Assembly: GCF_047301505.1 (NCBI RefSeq)
Contig: NZ_CP154840.1
Coordinates: forward strand, 310,001 to 374,000
Direction: 5' to 3'
Origin: Lysinibacillus_B sp031181585
Lineage (GTDB): Bacteria; Bacillota; Bacilli; Bacillales_A; Planococcaceae
DNA: 64,000 bases
Below, in pieces: positions 41,345 to 50,036 of the stretch. The notes beneath the pieces are model-generated. The model saw only the letters and a list, made by a program, of their open reading frames with translations, ran no database searches and was not told the origin of the DNA. Position 1 is the stretch's first letter, and every line of letters begins with the position of its first letter. Position numbers and translations under genes: made by a program.

Positions 41345-41914
41345 GTGATTTTTATGACTAAATATAGCGAAGAATTTAAATTGATGGTGGTTCAAGAATA
41401 TTTAAGTGGCTCTCTAGGATATCGAGCGATAGCGAAGAAATATGGTATAGATGATTCTCCATTAAGGAGATGGGTACGTGCTTATCAAGCGTTTGGGCGT
41501 AACGGATTATCCGTTAAGAAAACGAAGCAGTTTTATTCTGTTCAATTTAAATTAGATGTATTAAACTTTATGAAACGAACAGGTGCTTCCTATCAAGATA
41601 CTGCGATTCACTTTAACTTGAATGATCCAACTTTAGTTGCCAGTTGGTATCATCGGTTTTCAAAAGAAGGGATAGAGGGCCTGCAAAAAAAATCAAAGGG
41701 GCACCCGTCTATGTCTAAGAAACAAAAACCAACAGCGAATAACCAAGAAAAAACCATGTCACGTGAGGAGCAGCTAGAACGTGAAAATGAACTGCTTCGT
41801 TTAGAGGTGGCCTATTTAAAAAAGTTGAAGGCTTTTCGAGAGAATCCGAATGCCCTCCTCGAAAAGTACAAGCAGCCATCGCCTTCGAACTTAAACAAGA
41901 AGGATTTCGATTAA
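41345..41914 (+). CDS. IS3/IS150-type transposase OrfA
   Basis: 189 residues with two helix-turn-helix segments: SLGYRAIAKKYGIDDSPLRRW and ASYQDTAIHFNLNDPTLVASW, followed by a leucine-zipper-like region (REEQLERENELLRLEVAYLKKL). It binds the IS ends. The frame overlaps orfB, with A AAA AAG at 41818-41824 as a programmed -1 frameshift site that yields the OrfAB transposase. Confidence 0.93.
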   Translation: MIFMTKYSEEFKLMVVQEYLSGSLGYRAIAKKYGIDDSPLRRWVRAYQAFGRNGLSVKKTKQFYSVQFKLDVLNFMKRTGASYQDTAIHFNLNDPTLVASWYHRFSKEGIEGLQKKSKGHPSMSKKQKPTANNQEKTMSREEQLERENELLRLEVAYLKKLKAFRENPNALLEKYKQPSPSNLNKKDFD

Positions 41915-42741
41915 AAGATGTCTTAAAACAAGTGGGTATTCCAGAAGCAACCTATCATTATCAAATGAAACAAATGAAACAAGCAAATTCGAACGAAAAG
42001 TGGGAAACATTGATTTTAGAGACCTTTGAAAAGCATGAAGGCCGATATGGCTACCGTCGTATTCATGCGGAATTAAGAGCGCAGGGGTACATAATTAATC
42101 ATAAAAAAGTACAACGGATTATGAAAAAGCTAGGATTGAAATGTGTAAAATTTGTCCGTAAATCACGCTATAAATCCTACAAAGGAATGGTTGGGAAAGT
42201 CGCTAAAAACCTTTTGAATCGTAGATTCAGCACACCGTATGCCCTTCAAAAATTGGTGACTGATGTAACCGAATTTAAATGTACAAATAATGAGAAATTA
42301 TATTTAAGCCCGATCATGGACTTATATAACGGTGAGATTATTGGGTTTAGTATGTCAAAACGGCCGAGCCTAGATTTTGTGTTAGAGTCACTTAAACAAG
42401 CACTTCCAATCATTCAGAAGCGTGCCGCATATCGGACAACGATTCACTCCGATCAAGGATGGCACTATCAACACAATACGTGGGTGAAAACAGTAAGGCA
42501 GAACAAGATTTTCCAAAGCATGTCTCGTAAAGCAACATGCGCAGACAATGCGGCCATGGAGAACTTCTTCAGCATACTAAAACAGGAAATGTATTATGGG
42601 GAACAATTAATCTCTTACGCAGCATTACAAAAGAAAATAGAAAAGTATATCAATTATTATAATAACGATCGTATTAAACAAAAACTGGCCGGCATGAGTC
42701 CGGTAAATTACCGAATACACGCCAGCCAATTAGCTGCATAA
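41824..42741 (+). CDS. IS3/IS150-type transposase OrfB (DDE integrase domain)
   Basis: Read in the -1 frame from the slippery site; the frame is open upstream of the first GTG (41932), with KQEGFRLKDVLKQVGIPEAT typical of OrfB N-termini. Numbering from GTG 41932, the DDE triad is D111 (TDVTEFKC), D174 (HSDQGWHYQ) and E210 (ENFFSILKQE). HHHAELRAQGY-like HTH_21 region: RYGYRRIHAELRAQGY. All catalytic residues are present, so the element may be active. Confidence 0.93.
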   Translation, partial: VEGFSRESECPPRKVQAAIAFELKQEGFRLKDVLKQVGIPEATYHYQMKQMKQANSNEKWETLILETFEKHEGRYGYRRIHAELRAQGYIINHKKVQRIMKKLGLKCVKFVRKSRYKSYKGMVGKVAKNLLNRRFSTPYALQKLVTDVTEFKCTNNEKLYLSPIMDLYNGEIIGFSMSKRPSLDFVLESLKQALPIIQKRAAYRTTIHSDQGWHYQHNTWVKTVRQNKIFQSMSRKATCADNAAMENFFSILKQEMYYGEQLISYAALQKKIEKYINYYNNDRIKQKLAGMSPVNYRIHASQLAA

Positions 42742-42771
42742 TAAAAACTCTAACTTTAAGGGGTCACTACC

Positions 42772-42789
42772 GAAGGACTGCTGTTTTAG
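42772..42789 (-). terminator. Right half of the trp operon terminator, split by the IS
   Basis: GAAGGACTGCTGTTTT here and AAAAAAGACAGCAGCTTCTC at 41275-41294 would form a hairpin with an inner CTTCTC/GAGAAG stem, an outer CAGCAG/CTGCTG stem and a minus-strand T tail if the 1470-bp IS and one GAA copy are removed. It lies seven bases after the last trp gene. Confidence 0.7.
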
Positions 42790-42795
42790 TATCAT

Positions 42796-43956
42796 TTATT
42801 TATTCAGCATAGCAAATACTTGCTCTACATCTTTATCTCCTCTTCCTGAAATATTAACGATAATACTGTCGGTAGGGGATAGAGTTGGTGCTAACTTTAA
42901 CGCATGTGCTACGGCATGAGAAGATTCCAATGCCGGGATGATTCCTTCTACTTTTGAAAGTGTCTGGAACCCTTCTAGTACTTCTTCATTTGTAACTGTT
43001 ACATATTCAGCACGGCCGTTCGTCATTAGATGACTGTGCTCAGGTCCAACACCTGGATAATCAAGGCCGGCTGCGATGGAATATGTCGGCAGCGGGTTCC
43101 CTTCTTCATCCTGCAAAACGATGCAGCGGAAGCCGTGCAGGTCGCCTGGGCGTCCTTCTGTTAGTGTAGGGGCCTTATCCGGCTCGACACCGATTAAGCG
43201 TACGTCTTTATCATCGATATATTCAGCGAATGCACCAATTGCATTACTGCCTCCTCCTACACATGCGAGGACAGCAGTCGGTAGTTTCCCTTCTTTTTCA
43301 AGATGCTGTTCTTTTGATTCTTTTGAAATCACGGATTGAAAGTGCTTGACCATCGTTGGGAACGGATGGGGACCGACCGCCGATCCTAATAGATAGAATG
43401 TATGCTCATAATTTTCTACAAGGTCCGCGAAGGCTTCGTCTACTGCATCTTTCAGGCGGCCTTGCCCTTTTTCCACTGCCACTACATTTGCCCCTAGAAG
43501 CTCCATACGGAAGACGTTCAATGCCTGGCGTTTTGTATCCTCTGCTCCCATATAAATCGTACAGTCGATACCGAACATTGCACAGACTGTTGCTGTGGCT
43601 ACACCATGTTGACCTGCTCCTGTTTCAGCAATGACACGTTTCGCACCCATGCGTTTAGCCAAGAGGATTTGCCCTAATACGTTATTAATTTTATGGGAAC
43701 CGGTATGATTTAAGTCTTCGCGCTTCAGATAAATTTTGGCACCGCCGCATTGTTTCGTTAAGTTTGCGGCGAAGTAAAGCGGCGATTTACGTCCTACATA
43801 TTCCTCGAAGTAATAATTCAGCTCTTGGTTGAACTCTTCATCATCCTTATAACGGTAGAAATTCTCTTCTAGAATGTCTAATACATTTTGCAAATCAGAG
43901 GGGACAGAGCTGCCGCCGAATTCCCCGAAATAACCGCGTTTTTCTGTTGCTTTCAT
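42796..43956 (-). CDS. trpB: Second tryptophan synthase beta chain in the trp operon
   Basis: 386 residues, TrpB1-type. PLP lysine in NHTGSHKINNVLGQ, GAGQHGVATATVCAMFG, phosphate loop GGGSNAIGAF, and the Cys-free loop YPGVGPEHSHL all present. It diverges throughout from the first TrpB (GAH versus GSH at the lysine, different N- and C-termini), so it is not a recent duplicate. The ATG follows trpA's stop after one base. It may be a stand-alone indole-using form or the partner of TrpA. Both could be active. Confidence 0.9.
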   Translation of the reverse strand: MKATEKRGYFGEFGGSSVPSDLQNVLDILEENFYRYKDDEEFNQELNYYFEEYVGRKSPLYFAANLTKQCGGAKIYLKREDLNHTGSHKINNVLGQILLAKRMGAKRVIAETGAGQHGVATATVCAMFGIDCTIYMGAEDTKRQALNVFRMELLGANVVAVEKGQGRLKDAVDEAFADLVENYEHTFYLLGSAVGPHPFPTMVKHFQSVISKESKEQHLEKEGKLPTAVLACVGGGSNAIGAFAEYIDDKDVRLIGVEPDKAPTLTEGRPGDLHGFRCIVLQDEEGNPLPTYSIAAGLDYPGVGPEHSHLMTNGRAEYVTVTNEEVLEGFQTLSKVEGIIPALESSHAVAHALKLAPTLSPTDSIIVNISGRGDKDVEQVFAMLNK

Positions 43957-43957
43957 A

Positions 43958-44737
43958 TTAGTTTACCTCCACTTGTTTAGATGCTTTCACCAATGACTCG
44001 ATTGTGTCCCAATCACTTTGTGCCAGAGCATCAACGATTTTGCTGCCAACAATGACTCCATCGCTAAATGTACTGAAGGCTGTAACCTGTTCAGGTGTCG
44101 AGATACCGAAACCCGCCAGCACAGGAAGTGAGCTATAAGACTTTAATTTAGCGAAATGAGCAGCCAGGTTATGAGAGAAATCAGAGCGAGCGCCTGTAAT
44201 GCCGTTGACTGTTACAGCATAAATAAAGCCTTCACTGGCTGCAGCGAGCTTGGTGATTCGTTCTTCAGGACTTGTCAACGACACAAGCTGTACAAGGGAA
44301 ATCCCTGCTACTGAAAGTTCTTTATGAATAATAGAGCTCTCCTCAAGCGGCATATCTGGTACGATCAGTCCGCGGATGCCAGCTTTATAGGCATCCTGGG
44401 CAAAGGCTGCACATCCATAAGCTAAGATAGGATTTAAATATGTCATTGCTACAAGAGGAATAGTCAATTCATGAGCGAATTCTTTTAAGGTTGTCAGCAC
44501 ATTCCGTAAGTTCGTTCCGTTCGCAAGGGCACGTTCACCTGCCTTTTCAATCGTAGGCCCGTCTGCTACAGGATCAGTAAATGGGATTCCTACCTCGATA
44601 GCTGTTACACCTAATTGCTGCAGACGCAAAATCGTTTCCCGTAATGAATGTAAGCCGCCATCTCCCGCCATAATGTACGGGACGAATGCTTTTTCCCTAG
44701 ATTTGATCACTGATTCGATTGCTGTTTGTAATGTCAT
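43958..44737 (-). CDS. trpA: Tryptophan synthase alpha chain
   Basis: 259 residues, TIM barrel. Catalytic Glu in AIEVGIPFTDPVADGP with the second Asp in FTDP, PLVAMTYLNPILAYG, and phosphate loop VLAGFGISTPEQV and VIVGSKIV. It releases indole from indole-3-glycerol phosphate and passes it to TrpB. Overlaps trpB by four bases. Confidence 0.96.
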   Translation of the reverse strand: MTLQTAIESVIKSREKAFVPYIMAGDGGLHSLRETILRLQQLGVTAIEVGIPFTDPVADGPTIEKAGERALANGTNLRNVLTTLKEFAHELTIPLVAMTYLNPILAYGCAAFAQDAYKAGIRGLIVPDMPLEESSIIHKELSVAGISLVQLVSLTSPEERITKLAAASEGFIYAVTVNGITGARSDFSHNLAAHFAKLKSYSSLPVLAGFGISTPEQVTAFSTFSDGVIVGSKIVDALAQSDWDTIESLVKASKQVEVN

Positions 44738-45927
44738 TGCTCATGTCCTCCCATAGCATCAATCAAAGTATGAACATCTTTATCGCCACGTCCAGACAAG
44801 CACACGATGATGATTTCGTCCTTTTTCATAGTCGCTGCTAGTTTGGATGTATAGTACACTGCATGAGCACTTTCAAGGGCAGGTAAAATGCCTTCCGTAG
44901 CACATAACAGCTTGACGCCCTCCAATGCCTCTTTATCTGTTACCGAATCATATACGGCACGGCCGATATCCGAAAGGAAGCAATGCTCAGGACCGACAGC
45001 AGGGTAGTCGAGGCCGGCAGAAATAGAATGTGCTTCTTGGATAAAGCCGTTGTCATCCTGCAGTAAATACATATAGGCCCCGTGCAGCACCCCCTTTTGT
45101 CCACCCGCAATCGCAGCTGCATGTTTCCCCGTTTCAATACCTGCACCAGCTGCTTCTACGCCGATCAGCTTGACGTCCTGATCCTCAACAAAAGGATAGA
45201 ACATACCGATTGCATTGCTGCCTCCTCCAACGCAAGCAACTACAGCATCTGGAAGGCAACCCTCCTGCTCTTGAATCTGCATCCGCGTTTCGTCGCCGAT
45301 AACTCGCTGAAAATCGCGGACGATAGTTGGGAAGGGGTGTGGACCTAGCGCAGATCCTAAAATGTAGTGGGTATCTTCAATATGAGTAACCCAGTGGCGC
45401 AGTGCTTCATTTACTGCATCCTTTAGCGTTGCAGAGCCTTTATCCACCGCTACAACCTTTGCGCCAAGAAGCTCCATCCTGAAGACGTTCAGCGCCTGAC
45501 GTTTGACATCCTCTGCTCCCATATAGACAATGCATTCAAGATTGAGTAAAGCACATGCTGTTGCGGTTGCGACACCATGCTGACCGGCGCCTGTCTCAGC
45601 AACGATTTTTTTCTTTCCCATACGAAGGGCAAGCAATGCCTGACCAAGGGCATTATTGATTTTATGAGCGCCGGTATGATTTAAGTCTTCACGTTTTAAA
45701 TAGATTTTGGCTCCGCCCACCTTTTCAGTCAGCCGCTCAGCAAAGTAAAGAGGGGTTTCGCGCCCAACGTAATGCTTCAAATAATAATGCAATTCTTTAT
45801 GAAAGGCAGGGTCCTGCTTTACTGCTTCATAAGCTTTTTCAAGCTCGATTAGTGGAGTCATAAGTGTTTCCGGTACGAATTGCCCGCCGTATGCACCGAA
45901 ACGGCCTGTAGTCGTTGTAGTTGTCAT
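44734..45927 (-). CDS. trpB: Tryptophan synthase beta chain
   Basis: 397 residues, at the normal place between trpF and trpA. PLP lysine in NHTGAHKINNALGQ, ETGAGQHGVATATACALL, GGGSNAIGMFYPF, and LSGRGDKDVH at the end. Joins indole and serine to tryptophan. Four-base overlaps on both sides show tight translational coupling. Confidence 0.97.
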   Translation of the reverse strand: MTTTTTTGRFGAYGGQFVPETLMTPLIELEKAYEAVKQDPAFHKELHYYLKHYVGRETPLYFAERLTEKVGGAKIYLKREDLNHTGAHKINNALGQALLALRMGKKKIVAETGAGQHGVATATACALLNLECIVYMGAEDVKRQALNVFRMELLGAKVVAVDKGSATLKDAVNEALRHWVTHIEDTHYILGSALGPHPFPTIVRDFQRVIGDETRMQIQEQEGCLPDAVVACVGGGSNAIGMFYPFVEDQDVKLIGVEAAGAGIETGKHAAAIAGGQKGVLHGAYMYLLQDDNGFIQEAHSISAGLDYPAVGPEHCFLSDIGRAVYDSVTDKEALEGVKLLCATEGILPALESAHAVYYTSKLAATMKKDEIIIVCLSGRGDKDVHTLIDAMGGHEQ

Positions 45928-46541
45928 CTTGTATTCGCTCCTTTTGCCTTTTGTAGAAAGCTTTGTATTAACGTTTCGTTTTTTTCGCCGTCTTGTTCGA
46001 CACCGCTCGATACGTCCACACCCGCAGGCTGAACGAGCTGGATAGCAGCTGCAATATTATTAACATTCAATCCACCAGCTAAAATGACTTTTTCACGTGG
46101 AATATTCAATTCCTCCAACAATGACCAGTCGAATGGATGGCCGCTGCCGCCTCGGAAATCCGTACCCGGAGCATCAAAAAGGTAGTAATCTACATCATAG
46201 CTTACTGCTTTTAAAACATCCTCCTTTGTCCGTATAGAGAATGCCTTGATTGCAGGAAGGCCGACCTGCTGTATGAATTCGTTCGTTTCATCCCCATGAT
46301 ATTGGATGTAATCGAGTGGAACTTTTTTATACACTTCCTGTATAAAGGTTTCTTCTGCATTAACGAATACGCCCACCTTCTTCACGCTTTCTGGGATACC
46401 CTGTGCAAGTTCATGGGCTTGATTGATCGTCACATTTCGTTTGCTTGGTGCAAAGACAAAACCGATGAAATCAGTTCCTGCATTGATTGCTGTCTGCACA
46501 TGTTCCTCTTTCTTCAATCCGCAGATCTTTACAAGTGTCAT
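45924..46541 (-). CDS. trpF: Phosphoribosylanthranilate isomerase
   Basis: 205 residues, TIM barrel. Catalytic Cys in VKICGLKKEE, FVFAPSKRNVT, QYHGDE, and the catalytic Asp in DAPGTDFRGGSGHPFDW; phosphate site LAGGLNVNN and VDVSSGVE. Converts phosphoribosylanthranilate to CdRP. Overlaps neighbours by four bases. Confidence 0.96.
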   Translation of the reverse strand: MTLVKICGLKKEEHVQTAINAGTDFIGFVFAPSKRNVTINQAHELAQGIPESVKKVGVFVNAEETFIQEVYKKVPLDYIQYHGDETNEFIQQVGLPAIKAFSIRTKEDVLKAVSYDVDYYLFDAPGTDFRGGSGHPFDWSLLEELNIPREKVILAGGLNVNNIAAAIQLVQPAGVDVSSGVEQDGEKNETLIQSFLQKAKGANTR

Positions 46542-47326
46542 TGTACTTCGCCTACTTTCAATTCCACTTGCAATGCCTGAAGAGCTGCTGTTACATCGCT
46601 GCTGCGCATTAGAGATTCGCCGACTAATATGCCTGTTGCACCGTAGCTTGCTACAAGAGCAGCATCTGCTTCATTCCAAATTCCGCTTTCTGAAATAAAT
46701 GCAATATCTGGCCGATTGAACTCCTGTGCCACAGCTTTTGTCTGTTTCAAATCAACTTCAAAGGTTTTAAGATTACGGTTATTCACACCGATGATACGTG
46801 CGTTTACTGCGAATGCGCGTTTTAGCTCCTCAATGTCATGTACTTCTACTAAAACCTCTAAATCATGGTCTATTGCATAAGTATGGAGACGAGCCAACTC
46901 TTCATCTGACAAAGCCGCAACAATGAGCAGGATAACGGAGGCGCCTGCTGCTTTTGCATAGTCGATCTGCACCTCATCAATAATAAAATCCTTACATAGC
47001 ACGGGAATAGAGACTGCATTGGCTACATCGTTCAAATCCCGGTAAGAACCTTTAAAATATTTTGTTTCTGTCAGCACCGATATGCAGGCAGCCCCTGCTT
47101 TTTCATACCAGAGGGCTTGAACCGTAGGATTGGTATGCGCAGCAATGTCTCCCTTAGAAGGAGACGCACGCTTCATTTCAGCAATGACTTGCAATCGATC
47201 TGCATGAATCAATGTTTCGTAAAGAGAACAACGTTTTTTTTCGCCCCGCTTAAATAGGGGGGGTTGTTTCTTTAACTTCGGCAGCTCTGTTTTTTTATGG
47301 TCAAGTATCTCGTGTAATATAGTCAT
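46538..47326 (-). CDS. trpC: Indole-3-glycerol phosphate synthase
   Basis: 262 residues, TIM barrel. VIAEMKRASPSKG (catalytic Lys and Ser region), VLTETKYFKGSYRDL, PVLCKDFIIDE (catalytic Lys), VEVHDIEEL, IGVNNRNLKTFEVDL and ISESGIWNE are all conserved. Closes the indole ring. Fully canonical. Confidence 0.96.
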   Translation of the reverse strand: MTILHEILDHKKTELPKLKKQPPLFKRGEKKRCSLYETLIHADRLQVIAEMKRASPSKGDIAAHTNPTVQALWYEKAGAACISVLTETKYFKGSYRDLNDVANAVSIPVLCKDFIIDEVQIDYAKAAGASVILLIVAALSDEELARLHTYAIDHDLEVLVEVHDIEELKRAFAVNARIIGVNNRNLKTFEVDLKQTKAVAQEFNRPDIAFISESGIWNEADAALVASYGATGILVGESLMRSSDVTAALQALQVELKVGEVQ

Positions 47327-48369
47327 GCGTTGGCACCTGCTTCCTTCATCTGTTTGCTGTAGGCAATGACCGCCTCTAATTTTTCTTTTGCGCGCCCGGA
47401 CAAAATACTGTCCTTCGCCATTTCAATTCCTTCTTTCATCGTCCCAGCAAGACCATACGCAAAGAAGCCGATGCCTGCATTCAGTACGACAGTGTCAAAG
47501 TAGGCGCTTTGTTTTCCACCAAGCAGCTCGCGCATAATGCCTGCATTCTCCTCAGCGTTTCCTCCGCGGATAGCTGATAGAGGCTGTGGTGTTAGTCCTA
47601 CATCTTCGGCCCGTAATTTAAACGGCAGAATATCACCGTGATCCAGCAGGACAAAGGTGTTTTCTCCTTCGAGGGAAGCTTCATCCATCCCTTGAGCGCC
47701 TGATACGATAATGGCACGCTCACGTCCAAGCATATGAAGCACCTCCGCATAGGAGGTCGTAAAGGCAGGACGGTTGATCCCGACAAACTGTGTCTTTAAT
47801 GGAATAGGGTTTGTCAGCGGACCTACCATATTGAAAATAGTAGGTTTCCCAATAGCCTGGCGGATTTCGCCGATCCGTTTTAGTCTCGGATGAATAGTTG
47901 GAGCATGCAGGAAGGCGATTCCTTCTAGCTTTAGCAGCTCCGTTGTCTGCTCCAATGACGATAACAGTCCGATGCCTAGTGCTTCCAGTACATCGGAGCT
48001 GCCTGATAAGCTTGAAACCTTTCGATTCCCATGTTTTGCAACGGGCAGTCCGCCGCCTGCGAGGACAAAGGCAGAAGTGGTAGAAATGTTGAAGCTTTGT
48101 AGTCCATCTCCGCCCGTTCCGCAGTTATCAATATAAATACCTTCTGGAGCTTCCAACTGAATGGCATGTGAGCGCATCACAGAAGCAAGCCCTGCGATTT
48201 CATGTGATGTTTCTCCTTTTGCGCTCAAGGCAAGTAAGAATTCCTTAATGTGCTCCTTAGGCGTTGTTTCGTCAAATACATCGCCTGCTGCCTCTACCAT
48301 TTCCTCAAATAACAAATGTTCACCATCTGCAATACGTTTTGTATAATTTTGTAAGTTCACTTTTTTCAT
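47323..48369 (-). CDS. trpD: Anthranilate phosphoribosyltransferase
   Basis: 348 residues. PRPP loop DNCGTGGDGLQSFNISTTSA, KHGNRKVSSLSGSSDVLEALG, and NMVGPLTNPIPLKTQFVG are present. Adds phosphoribose to anthranilate. Its ATG overlaps the trpE stop by four bases. This enzyme needs anthranilate, which the trpE in this operon seems unable to make. Confidence 0.96.
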   Translation of the reverse strand: MKKVNLQNYTKRIADGEHLLFEEMVEAAGDVFDETTPKEHIKEFLLALSAKGETSHEIAGLASVMRSHAIQLEAPEGIYIDNCGTGGDGLQSFNISTTSAFVLAGGGLPVAKHGNRKVSSLSGSSDVLEALGIGLLSSLEQTTELLKLEGIAFLHAPTIHPRLKRIGEIRQAIGKPTIFNMVGPLTNPIPLKTQFVGINRPAFTTSYAEVLHMLGRERAIIVSGAQGMDEASLEGENTFVLLDHGDILPFKLRAEDVGLTPQPLSAIRGGNAEENAGIMRELLGGKQSAYFDTVVLNAGIGFFAYGLAGTMKEGIEMAKDSILSGRAKEKLEAVIAYSKQMKEAGANA

Positions 48370-49547
48370 CCTCTCACCATTTCTGAAAATAGCTCGACGT
48401 TCGAACGCTCATATAGATCTGAACCAATACTTTTTTCTGTCACCTTAGCGCCGACCTCTGTTAGGGCTTTGTCACCTTGCAAAAGTAATGTGCGTGAGGC
48501 GAGAGCAAAGTCGATTTGTCCATTGAAGCCGATATAGCCGATAGCTCCGCCATAAAGTACACGCTGCTTCTGTTCAATTTTCTGAATCGCCTGTTCAGCC
48601 TGCTGTCTCGATTCACCGGTTACTGTGTCAGCCGGCAATAGATGTGTTAATGCGTCAATGGCATGAAGAGCATGGGAAAGCACACCTGACATGAAGCCGT
48701 TCTCCTGCTGGATGGAATCCTTTATACAAACGTTCTGTATATTGGTTGCCGCATTTGTTTTTACTAAGTTGTCATGCACGCTCACTACATTGGTAGGTGA
48801 AGCGCCAATCACTATATGATCATCGAATTCGATGTAATACAGATAGGGAGATGAAAGCTTTACCCGTAAATCCCGATAAAGAGAAAAAGCATCACCAGAA
48901 AAATCAGCCAGTAGCCTGCGTGATAATACAATCTCTTTTGCATTCCCAGAGGCAATCACGTTTTGTGCTTGTTCAACTTGGCGTGAAAATTCTTCTTTTG
49001 ACGTTTGCTCTGTAAAAAGACCGAGCGAAAACTCCTGTGATGATAGAGGCTGAGCGTTTATGATCTGATGAATAATTTCATCGATGTTGGGCTCATTCAA
49101 CTCCGCCTCAATATTCGTATGGATGATAGTCAAGTCATCAGTGACATGATCAAATATGATAATTGTGTCGTATACATGGAAATTTACAGCAGGAATATCT
49201 CCTTGCTCCCGATTAAAGCGAATATAACCGATGGCCCCGCCTGTAAAAGGATAGTCCGTATTTGTTGAAATGCGGGGCATGACCTGCTTCAGCAGGTTGA
49301 CTAGGTCCCCATCATAGCTATAGCTTTTGTTTGTATGATGCGAATACTCAGTAAGAGTCCTATTCGAACCTGTATATGTTTTTCGAGGATTTGCTCCAAT
49401 GAAGGAATAGCGTCCAGTTGTCTCATGCTTTGCAGAGCTTTCTAATAAAAACTTCCGCTTTCCTTGCAGACGCTTGAAGATTAATACCGGTGTTAAGCAA
49501 TCACCGTTTATTTTTTTTATGGTTGTACGTACGCTTTGCTTGATCAT
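48366..49547 (-). CDS. trpE: Anthranilate synthase component I homologue lacking the catalytic core
   Basis: 393 residues from ATG 49547 behind TGGAG (normal TrpE is about 500). The tryptophan-binding N-domain is recognisable (INGDCLTPVLIFKRLQ, KFLLESSAKHETTGRYSFIG). VIASGNAKEIVLSRR and SPYLYYIEF mark the chorismate domain. After SPT (250-252) about 50 residues are missing against the family: the PIAGTR motif, the EHxMLVDLxRND block and the HVMH block. The SGAPK loop reads TGESR and the terminal GAGIV loop reads GAKVT. The frame is open throughout and coupled to trpD. Probably inactive as anthranilate synthase. Confidence 0.85.
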   Translation of the reverse strand: MIKQSVRTTIKKINGDCLTPVLIFKRLQGKRKFLLESSAKHETTGRYSFIGANPRKTYTGSNRTLTEYSHHTNKSYSYDGDLVNLLKQVMPRISTNTDYPFTGGAIGYIRFNREQGDIPAVNFHVYDTIIIFDHVTDDLTIIHTNIEAELNEPNIDEIIHQIINAQPLSSQEFSLGLFTEQTSKEEFSRQVEQAQNVIASGNAKEIVLSRRLLADFSGDAFSLYRDLRVKLSSPYLYYIEFDDHIVIGASPTNVVSVHDNLVKTNAATNIQNVCIKDSIQQENGFMSGVLSHALHAIDALTHLLPADTVTGESRQQAEQAIQKIEQKQRVLYGGAIGYIGFNGQIDFALASRTLLLQGDKALTEVGAKVTEKSIGSDLYERSNVELFSEMVRG

Positions 49548-49573
49548 ATGCTCCACTCCACTCTTCTAAAAAT

Positions 49574-49895
49574 AAAAAAGTCCTCTACAAAAAGTGTGAA
49601 CTTTTTGTAGAGGACGATTGAATAACCGCGTTGCCACCTCAGATTGGAGCATACCGCTCCCTCTTGAATCCCGTAACGTGGGAGATCCCGTCCATCAACT
49701 TATGCTGATGGCTCTCCTAAGGCCCATTCACAGGAGAAAACGACACGTTCCCACCAGCCACGTGCTCTCTAAACGTCTTGCATCCTGTTACTCTTCTTAT
49801 TCATCAATTTACTCGGCTATTCTCAACTCTGCTCGCATGGCGATTGCGGCTCTCCGCAACCTTCAACCAGTCCGAACGAATGAATTAACGTAATT
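49574..49895 (-). promoter_or_regulatory. T-box leader, tryptophan-specific, of the trp operon
   Basis: Read on the minus strand. Stem I region includes AGAGTAACAGG (about 49795-49785) and AGAGAGCACGTGGCTGG. The specifier loop reads GAA-TGG-GCC, with TGG (Trp) at 49726-49724. The T-box sequence is AGGTGGCAACGCGG (49639-49626), a variant of the usual TGGnACCGCG. The terminator GTCCTCTACAAAAAG / CTTTTTGTAGAGGAC with T tail lies at 49615-49574. Uncharged tRNA-Trp is expected to favour antitermination. Confidence 0.93.
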
Positions 49896-49944
49896 GTAAG
49901 GGGTAAATGACGATAAGTCAATATTTTCAGAAAATATAAGGCTA

Positions 49945-49980
49945 TAAAAAACGAGCGGCTCTAAAATAGAACCGCTCGTT
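49945..49980 (-). terminator. Rho-independent terminator of queT
   Basis: AACGAGCGGTTCTA / TAGAGCCGCTCGTT on the minus strand, followed by six T. Confidence 0.85.
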
Positions 49981-50036
49981 CAGCTAGGGGCATAGAACAT
50001 AGGGCGCTCAGGAATAACCCCTTTCATTAATTTATA

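Larger units (their letters stand above)
41302..42771 (+). mobile_element. Complete IS3-family (IS150-group) insertion sequence
   Basis: 1470 bp. Ends are imperfect inverted repeats: left GGTACTGCACCCCAAAAGTT, right (reverse complement) GGTAGTGACCCCTTAAAGTT, both continuing AGAGT. Flanked by a 3-bp direct repeat GAA (41299-41301 and 42772-42774), the target duplication expected for this group. It carries orfA and orfB with a slippery site. It sits inside the trp operon terminator. Confidence 0.93.
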
